Origin: Citricoccus sp. WCRC_4
GTDB lineage: Bacteria; Actinomycetota; Actinomycetes; Actinomycetales; Micrococcaceae
Assembly (NCBI GenBank): GCA_026645375.1
Contig: JAPFFX010000349.1
Location: forward strand, 1 to 6,211
DNA: 6,211 nt
Direction: 5' to 3'
Shown: piece after piece, positions 1 to 4,754 of the stretch
Layout: each line of letters opens with the position of its first letter
How positions within the stretch are numbered: the stretch's first letter is position 1
The notes under the pieces: model-generated
What the model was told of the DNA's origin: nothing
What the model saw: only the letters and a program-made list of their open reading frames with translations
Databases searched by the model: none
Made by a program: the position numbers and the translations under genes

Positions 1-521
1 CCCGTGGCGTCCTCGAACTCACTGGAGACGCCGGGGTGCGGGGCGAAGACGGGGACGCCGGCCCGCTCACCGTTGATCTGCAGCTGGCGCACGGCGTTCG
101 GCCGCTGCAGGTCGGCGGCGACCAGCATCGGGGTGTGGCCCTGGCCCTTGAGGTGCCGGGAGAGCTTGCCGGCCAGCGTGGTCTTGCCCGCGCCCTGCAG
201 GCCCACCAGCATGATGACGGTCGGCGGGTTCTTGGCCAGGTGCAGCCGGCGGGTCTCGCCCCCGAGGATGTTCACCAGCTCGTCATTGACGATCTTGACG
301 ACCTGCTGGCCCGGGTTCAGGGCCTGGCTGACCTCCTCGCCGAGGGAGCGCTCCTTGATGTGGCCGATGAATTCCCGCACCACCGGGACGGCGACGTCTG
401 CATCCAGCAGGGCCCGCCGGATCTCGCGGGCCGTGGCGTCGATGTCCGCCTCGGACAGTCGTCCCTTGCCCTTCAGGTTCTTGAAGGTGGCGGCCAGGCG
501 GTCGGACAGGGAGTTGAACAC
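1..521 (-). CDS. ffh: Signal recognition particle protein Ffh (SRP54), N-terminal part, cut by the window edge
   Basis: Ffh is the GTPase of the bacterial signal recognition particle. With the 4.5S RNA it binds signal sequences as they leave the ribosome and hands the complex to FtsY at the membrane. The window holds 173 whole codons of a protein usually about 450-530 aa long; the rest of the G domain and the methionine-rich M domain lie beyond position 1. Visible parts are the N-domain helical bundle (about residues 1-90, opening FNSLSDRL, with the ALLDADV motif at 37-43), the P-loop GLQGAGKTT at 107-115, and the G2/insertion-box start DLQRPNAVRQL at 137-147. The GTG start at 521-519 is preceded by a GAAGGAAAG Shine-Dalgarno (539-531) and gives the usual family N-terminus. 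It lies 165 bp downstream of the amtB stop, behind a strong hairpin, so it is probably transcribed separately. The product call is near certain; only the 3' end is missing. Confidence 0.97.
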   Translation of the reverse strand, partial: MFNSLSDRLAATFKNLKGKGRLSEADIDATAREIRRALLDADVAVPVVREFIGHIKERSLGEEVSQALNPGQQVVKIVNDELVNILGGETRRLHLAKNPPTVIMLVGLQGAGKTTLAGKLSRHLKGQGHTPMLVAADLQRPNAVRQLQINGERAGVPVFAPHPGVSSEFEDAT

Positions 522-549
522 GGCGGGGCACTTTCCTTCGGTGTGCGGT

Positions 550-570
550 GCGGGCCCCTGGAGGACCCGC
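550..570 (-). promoter_or_regulatory. Possible 5' leader hairpin of ffh
   Basis: An 8-bp stem with a 5-nt loop lies just upstream of the ffh Shine-Dalgarno (arms 570-563 and 557-550). One pair (565/555) is a G-U wobble in RNA read in the ffh direction but a C-A mismatch on the other strand, so the fold is better in ffh mRNA. A CATGAT hexamer at 583-578 could be a weak -10 box; it would place the transcript start right at the stem, giving a message that begins with a hairpin. I see no convincing -35. In GC-rich DNA such stems also arise by chance. Confidence 0.25.
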
Positions 571-611
571 GCTTCGAATCATGCTGCGGACGGCGGCTCC
601 CGGCGACGACG

Positions 612-644
612 GCGGGGCGGGCCGCGACGTGCGGCCCGCCCCGT
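612..644 (-). terminator. Strong GC hairpin, probable amtB terminator
   Basis: A perfect 13-bp inverted repeat (613-625 and 631-643) flanks a 5-nt loop (626-630) and starts 43 bp beyond the amtB stop codon. The stem is all G/C. No T-run follows on the minus strand, so it would be a U-less hairpin terminator of the kind common in high-GC actinobacteria. It separates amtB from ffh, which lies downstream on the same strand. Confidence 0.65.
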
Positions 645-686
645 GAGCGGCTACCTCAGCGCGGCCGTGACCGCGGTGGGCGGAAA

Positions 687-2042
687 CTACCGGTTTCCAA
701 GGGTATCAACCCTTTCCCGTGCCGCGGGCGGAACGGCTCCCGGTGCCAGTGCGGTGACCGGCTCGGCGGCCTCGGCCGGGGAGTTCGCCGCATAGGCGGT
801 GCCCATGCCGCCACCGCCGAACTCGTAGGCGATCTCGGCGTGCTGGGCCTGGTCGATGCCCAGCTCCTCGTCCTCCGGGGTGACGCGCCAGCCCATGACG
901 GCCTTGAGCAGGGCGCCGATGACGAAGGTCACCACACCGGCGTAGACAACGGCGACCAGCACGGCCACGACCTGTGCCAGCAGCAGCGAGGCGTCGCCGC
1001 CGTAGAACAGCCCGGCCCGGCCATCCTCCATGGGCAGGCCCAGCAGGCCGATCAGGACGGTGCCGAGGATACCGGCCACCAGGTGCAGTCCGACGACGTC
1101 GAGGGAGTCGTCGAAGCCAAGCTTGTACTTCAGGCCCACGGCCAGGGCACAGGCCACGCCGGCGAGCAGGCCGATGACCACCGCGCCGACCGGGTCGACG
1201 TAGGCGCAGGCCGGGGTGATGGCCACCAGGCCGGCCACGATGCCCGAGGCGGTGCCGATCGAGGTCGCCCGGTGGCCGCGGAGGGTCTCGGTGACGGTCC
1301 AGCCGAGCATGGCCGCCGCGGGGGCCGCCAGGGTGTTGACCCAGATGAGGCCGGCCTGGGCGGCGTCGGAGGCGGCACCGCCGTTGAAGCCGAACCAGCC
1401 GAACCACAGCACGGCGGCGCCCAGCATCACGAAGGGGATGTTGTGGGGTCGGTGGCCGGGGTCGGTGCCGAAGCCCTGGCGCTTGCCCAGCAGCAGCGCC
1501 AGGACCAGGGCGGCCACGCCGGCGGAGATGTGCACCACGAGGCCTCCGGCGAAGTCGACGGCCTCACCGATCGCGCCGCCGATGGCACCGTCAGCCCCCA
1601 GCAGTCCGCCGCCCCACACCATGAAGGCCAGCGGGCAGTACACGAGGGTGACCCAGACGGGCACGAAGACGACCCAGGTGCTGAACTTGGCCCGGTCCGC
1701 GATCGCGCCGGAGATCAGGGCCACCGTGATGATGGCGAAGGTCGCGCCGAAGCCGATGCCGATCAGGTCCTCGGTGCCGACGGCGCCGTAGAGCCCGACG
1801 TCGGTGAGGGGGTTGCCGAACAGCTGGGCGACGCCCTCGCCCCCGCTCATGTTGTAGCCCCACAGCACCCAGACCACGGCGACGAGCCCGATCGAGATGA
1901 AGGACATCATCATCATGTTCAGCGAGGCCTTGGCGCGCGTCAGGCCGCCGTAGAAGAAGGCCAGGCCCGGAGTCATCAGCAGGACCAGTCCGGCGCACAC
2001 CATCGTCCAGACATGGCCGGCTGTCAGTTCAATCGCTTCCAC
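687..2042 (-). CDS. amtB: Ammonium transporter AmtB (Amt/Rh family)
   Basis: This is a membrane channel for ammonium uptake, normally an 11-TM trimer. The 451-aa product carries the family landmarks. FYGGL follows TM1; F102 and F219 match the Phe gate (E. coli F107 and F215); D163 in VDFAGGLVVH matches D160. The twin pore histidines are H171 (VVHISAG) and H320 (VGLHLVAG), and GWFGFNGG lies near 215-222. The cytoplasmic C-terminal segment (about 384-406, from GWRVTPEDEELG to HAEIAY) is the part PII proteins dock on and use for gating; it is followed by a low-complexity tail of about 45 aa. I chose the GTG at 2042 because AGGA sits 7 nt upstream and the product then begins close to family members (VEAIELTAGHVW). 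The 24-codon longer GTG start at 2114 lies inside the terminator hairpin. glnB and glnD, its usual downstream partners in actinobacteria, are absent. A GlnR-like element upstream suggests nitrogen control. Confidence 0.95.
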   Translation of the reverse strand: MEAIELTAGHVWTMVCAGLVLLMTPGLAFFYGGLTRAKASLNMMMMSFISIGLVAVVWVLWGYNMSGGEGVAQLFGNPLTDVGLYGAVGTEDLIGIGFGATFAIITVALISGAIADRAKFSTWVVFVPVWVTLVYCPLAFMVWGGGLLGADGAIGGAIGEAVDFAGGLVVHISAGVAALVLALLLGKRQGFGTDPGHRPHNIPFVMLGAAVLWFGWFGFNGGAASDAAQAGLIWVNTLAAPAAAMLGWTVTETLRGHRATSIGTASGIVAGLVAITPACAYVDPVGAVVIGLLAGVACALAVGLKYKLGFDDSLDVVGLHLVAGILGTVLIGLLGLPMEDGRAGLFYGGDASLLLAQVVAVLVAVVYAGVVTFVIGALLKAVMGWRVTPEDEELGIDQAQHAEIAYEFGGGGMGTAYAANSPAEAAEPVTALAPGAVPPAARERVDTLGNR

Positions 2043-2049
2043 GGCACGT

Positions 2050-2057
2050 TCCTCTCT
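2050..2057 (-). promoter_or_regulatory. Ribosome binding site deciding the amtB start
   Basis: AGAGAGGA on the minus strand ends 7 nt before the GTG at 2042-2040. The upstream in-frame GTG at 2114 has no comparable site and is buried in a hairpin stem, so this site fixes the amtB start at 2042. Confidence 0.7.
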
Positions 2058-2106
2058 CACCTGTTCCGGGGCCGGGGGTGGCATCACCGGGCTTGGGTTA
2101 AAGAGT

Positions 2107-2133
2107 GCGGGCACCGTGTTTCACGGTGCCCGC
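2107..2133 (-). terminator. Perfect 12-bp hairpin, probable ftsY terminator
   Basis: Inverted repeat arms at 2107-2118 and 2122-2133 are perfectly complementary over 12 bp around a 3-nt loop. On the minus strand the stem is followed by ACTCTTTAA, a short T-rich tract, and lies 57 bp beyond the ftsY stop. This fits an intrinsic terminator for ftsY, which leaves only about 64 bp between the hairpin and the amtB start for a separate amtB promoter. The hairpin also contains one half-site of the GlnR-like element. Confidence 0.7.
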
Positions 2134-2155
2134 AGCGGTGTTTCGGGTGTGTGAC
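2118..2155 (-). promoter_or_regulatory. GlnR-like operator upstream of amtB
   Basis: On the minus strand this reads GTCAC-n6-GAAAC-n6-GCGGG-n6-GAAAC. The first two blocks (2155-2140) match exactly the gTnAC-n6-GaAAC half-site pair known for the actinobacterial nitrogen regulator GlnR. A second exact GAAAC (2122-2118) sits 22 bp after the first, the spacing of tandem GlnR sites; the second a-site is degenerate. A candidate -10, TTTAAC (2102-2097), lies 15 bp past the element and would start transcription near 2090, giving a 5' leader of about 48 nt. amtB is a known GlnR target in Streptomyces. No regulator gene is in the window, and whether this organism uses GlnR or AmtR is not known from here. 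Confidence 0.42.
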
Positions 2156-2189
2156 GAACCGGAGGATCGCGTTACCGGCTCATTTCGGC

Positions 2190-3410
2190 TCAGTCCTCGA
2201 GGAGCGCGTCCACGAAGCCCTCGGCCTGGAACGGCGCGAGGTCGTCCGGGCCCTCGCCGAGACCGATGAGCTTCACCGGCACGCCGAGCTGGCGCTGGAT
2301 GGCCACGACGATGCCGCCCTTGGCGGTCCCGTCCAGCTTGGTCAGCACGATGCCGGTGACGTTGACGACCTCGGCGAACACCTTGGCCTGGCTCAACCCG
2401 TTCTGGCCGGTGGTCGCGTCCAGGACGAGCAGGACCTCATCCACGGTCGCCTGCTTCTCGATGACGCGCTTGATCTTGCCCAGCTCGTCCATCAGGTTGG
2501 CCTTGTTCTGCAACCGGCCCGCGGTGTCGACGATGACCACGTCGGCCTCCTGGTCGATGCCGGTCTTCACGGCGTCGAAGGCCACCGAGGCGGGATCCGC
2601 CCCGTCCTCCTCGGACCGGACGGTGTCCACGCCGACCCGCGCACCCCAGGTGGCCAGCTGTTCGGCGGCCGCGGCGCGGAAGGTGTCGGCGGCGCCGAGC
2701 ACCACCTGCCGGTCCTCGGCCACCAGCACGCGGGCGATCTTGCCGACGGTGGTGGTCTTGCCGACGCCGTTGACGCCGACGACCATCATGACGGCCGGGC
2801 GGCCGTCCTTGCGGGAGGCGTCGAGGCGGCGGTCCATCGTCGGGTCCACCATCCGCACCAGTTCCTCACGCAGCATGGCCTTGACGTGCTGCGGGTCCTG
2901 GGAGCCCTCGACGGTGACGCGCTCGCGCAGCCTGTCCACCAGTTCCATGGTGGGCTCGGTGCCGAGGTCGGCCAGCAGCAGCGTCTCCTCGACCTCGTCC
3001 CAGACGTCGTCCGTGATGTTGTCCGTGGACAGCAGGGCGAGCAGCCCCTTGCCGAAGATGTTGTTGGACTTGGCCAGCCGGGCGCGGAGCCGGGCCAGGC
3101 GGCCGGCCGCGGGTGCGGGCCTCTCCAGTTCCGGTGCGGCGGGTGCCTCGGGCTCGACGACGGCCGTGCCGGCGTCCACGCGGTCCTCGTCGAGCAGCCC
3201 GGAGTCGGCCGAGGCCACGTCCCCGACGACGGTCTGGTCGGACTCCGGACGGTCCGCAACGGCCGTCGAACCGCCCCCGGCCGGGTCATTGGGGTCACGG
3301 GTGGTGGGATAGGTGCCCGCCGGCAGCCTCGGCCGCCGGTCCAGGAACAGCAGCAGGCTGATGCCGACGATGAGGATGACAGCAACGGAGATCAGAATGA
3401 TGGGGTCCAC
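2190..3410 (-). CDS. ftsY: Signal recognition particle receptor FtsY
   Basis: FtsY is the SRP receptor GTPase. It pairs with Ffh at the membrane and passes ribosome-nascent chains to the Sec translocon. The 406-aa product has an N-terminal hydrophobic segment (residues 3-23, ending LLLFLDRR), as seen in actinobacterial FtsY proteins that are membrane-anchored. An acidic, Ala/Pro-rich linker follows (about 30-100), then the N domain (about 105-200) and the G domain. Its motifs are G1 GVNGVGKTTT (212-221), G2 DTFRAAA (242-248), G3 DTAGR (295-299), G4 TKLD (357-360) and G5 GLGEGPDDL (383-391). All are intact. The start is GTG at 3410; the only Shine-Dalgarno-like GGAG is 2 nt away, so initiation may be weak or near-leaderless, with CAGACT (3422-3417) as a possible -10. 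No other start upstream of the hydrophobic segment looks better. It is separated from smc by an opposing MFS gene and followed by a hairpin terminator. Confidence 0.97.
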   Translation of the reverse strand: MDPIILISVAVILIVGISLLLFLDRRPRLPAGTYPTTRDPNDPAGGGSTAVADRPESDQTVVGDVASADSGLLDEDRVDAGTAVVEPEAPAAPELERPAPAAGRLARLRARLAKSNNIFGKGLLALLSTDNITDDVWDEVEETLLLADLGTEPTMELVDRLRERVTVEGSQDPQHVKAMLREELVRMVDPTMDRRLDASRKDGRPAVMMVVGVNGVGKTTTVGKIARVLVAEDRQVVLGAADTFRAAAAEQLATWGARVGVDTVRSEEDGADPASVAFDAVKTGIDQEADVVIVDTAGRLQNKANLMDELGKIKRVIEKQATVDEVLLVLDATTGQNGLSQAKVFAEVVNVTGIVLTKLDGTAKGGIVVAIQRQLGVPVKLIGLGEGPDDLAPFQAEGFVDALLED

Positions 3411-3452
3411 CGCTCCAGTCTGTCACAGCGAGTCGTCCCGGGCGCTCGTGGG
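3411..3452. promoter_or_regulatory. 42-bp divergent promoter region between ftsY and the MFS gene
   Basis: The two genes diverge from this short gap, so both promoters must lie in it or reach into the coding ends. On the minus strand CAGACT (3422-3417) is placed as a -10 would be for a leaderless ftsY message. On the plus strand GATGAT (3452-3457) could be a -10 for the MFS gene if translation starts at the ATG at 3465. Neither has a recognisable -35, and I see no clear operator. Confidence 0.35.
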
Positions 3453-4754
3453 ATGATGGTGCATATGGCACGCGCGACGGGGGAACGGCTCCCCATCCCC
3501 CGGGAGATCAAGGTCCTCATTGCCGCCGCCTTCATCATCGCCATCGGATTCGGGATCATCGCCCCGGTCCTGCCCCAGTACGCCCAGTCGTTCAATGCCT
3601 CCGCGACCGCGGTGTCCGCGGTGGTGTCCGCCTTCGGGCTGACCCGGCTGCTGTTCGCCCCGTTCTCCGGCCGTGCCACCAACCGGTTCGGCGAGACCCC
3701 GATGTACATGACCGGGGTGCTCATCGTGGCGGCCTCGATGTTCCTCATCGCCTTCTCCCAGGAGTATTGGCAGCTGCTGGTGTTCCGTGCCCTCGGGGGG
3801 ATCGGTTCCACCCTGTTCACGGTGTCCGCGATGGCCTTCCTGGCCCGCAAGTCGCCCCCCACCATCCGCGGCCGGGTGTCCGGCGCGTATGCCTCGGCCT
3901 TCCTCATCGGCAACATCGCGGGGCCGGTGGTCGGTTCGGTGCTGGCCGTCTTCGGCTACCGGGTGCCGTTCCTGATCTACGGCACCTCCCTGGTGATCGC
4001 CGCCGGACTGGTGTTCGTGCTGTTGCGCGACTCCCGGCTCGCGGATCGCGGCAAGCCGGACACCCGACCGGCCATGCGGGTCGCCGAGGCCTGGGAGAAC
4101 CACTCCTACCGGGCCGCGCTGACGTCCTTCTTCGCCAACGGCTGGGCCACCTTCGGCATCCGCAACTCCCTGACCCCCCTGCTGGCGGCCACCGCGTTCA
4201 CGGGGGCGGGGTTCTGGCTGGACGGCCCGCAGATCGCCGGGGCCGCGCTGTCGCTGTTCGCCGCCGGCAACGTCGTGGCGGTGACCTTCTCCTCACGGCT
4301 CTCGGACGTGCACGGGCGCAAGCCCCTGATCATCATCGGCCTGCTCGTGGCCGCCGCCGGCACGGCCTTCATCGGCTGGATGGAGGATCCGTGGCTGTTC
4401 CTGGCGCTGTGCGTCGTCGCCGGGGCGGGCACCGGCCTGCTCAACGCACCCCAGCAGGCGGCCATCGCCGACCTCGTCGGACAGGACCGCAAGGCCGGCC
4501 CGGTGATGTCCACGGCCCAGATGGCCTCCGACCTCGGGGCGATCTCGGGTCCGTTGCTGGCCGGGCTGGTCGTGGACGCCGCCGGTTTCGGCTGGGCGTT
4601 CGCCCTGACCGGGGGCATCCTGGCGGTCGGTGCGATCGCCTGGGCCTTCGCCCCGGAGACCAACCTGCCCATTGCCCCGGGCGGACCGCGCACCGGCGCC
4701 CTGCCGACGGTCAGTCCCCCGGCGACGTCCGGGCGGCCTCCAGACGCTGGCTGA
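3453..4754 (+). CDS. MFS transporter, 12-TM drug/H+ antiporter-like
   Basis: This is a 433-aa major facilitator superfamily protein of the size and pattern of 12-helix proton-driven efflux pumps. TM1 (about 19-41) is preceded by a short basic tail. The TM2-TM3 loop carries a motif-A variant, SGRATNRFGE (72-81), and the matching TM8-TM9 loop has SRLSDVHGRK (281-290). In TM5, GNIAGPVVGSVL (153-164) is the antiporter motif C, typical of exporters. A charged central loop (about 191-220) separates the two six-helix halves. The substrate cannot be read from sequence; a multidrug exporter is the best guess, a metabolite exporter the alternative. The start is uncertain: ATG at 3453, 3456 or 3465 are all in frame, and none has a good Shine-Dalgarno. 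It is the only plus-strand gene here, sits inside the usually contiguous smc-ftsY pair, and its last 44 bp overlap the 3' end of smc. The C-terminal ~30 residues are Pro/Gly-rich and probably disordered. Confidence 0.9.
   Translation: MMVHMARATGERLPIPREIKVLIAAAFIIAIGFGIIAPVLPQYAQSFNASATAVSAVVSAFGLTRLLFAPFSGRATNRFGETPMYMTGVLIVAASMFLIAFSQEYWQLLVFRALGGIGSTLFTVSAMAFLARKSPPTIRGRVSGAYASAFLIGNIAGPVVGSVLAVFGYRVPFLIYGTSLVIAAGLVFVLLRDSRLADRGKPDTRPAMRVAEAWENHSYRAALTSFFANGWATFGIRNSLTPLLAATAFTGAGFWLDGPQIAGAALSLFAAGNVVAVTFSSRLSDVHGRKPLIIIGLLVAAAGTAFIGWMEDPWLFLALCVVAGAGTGLLNAPQQAAIADLVGQDRKAGPVMSTAQMASDLGAISGPLLAGLVVDAAGFGWAFALTGGILAVGAIAWAFAPETNLPIAPGGPRTGALPTVSPPATSGRPPDAG

Noticed and set aside
1216..1791. 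A 191-codon plus-strand frame inside amtB.
   Set aside because: Shadow of amtB; composition is Pro/Ala/Ser/Arg-rich with no motif.
2043..2114. A 24-codon N-terminal extension of AmtB from the GTG at 2114.
   Set aside because: The GTG lies in the stem of the ftsY terminator, the extra residues are Pro-rich and unlike the family, and the start at 2042 has a well-spaced Shine-Dalgarno.
2156..2175. An extra GTAAC (2175-2171, minus strand) as a further GlnR a-site.
   Set aside because: It lies 20 bp rather than 22 bp from the next a-site and has no GaAAC partner at the right spacing, so it is probably chance.
36..3452. A plus-strand reading frame open for about 3.4 kb, antisense to ffh, amtB and ftsY and continuous with the MFS gene, which would make a 1,572-aa protein.
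   Set aside because: It runs opposite three conserved genes, its translation is low-complexity (G, H, D, Q rich) with no recognisable domain, and long antisense frames are expected in high-GC codon bias. Only the part from 3453 on encodes a real protein.
3392..4693. Minus-strand frames of 174, 226 and 195 codons antisense to the MFS gene.
   Set aside because: No recognisable domain and low-complexity composition, while the plus strand encodes a clear 12-TM protein. They are antisense shadows.
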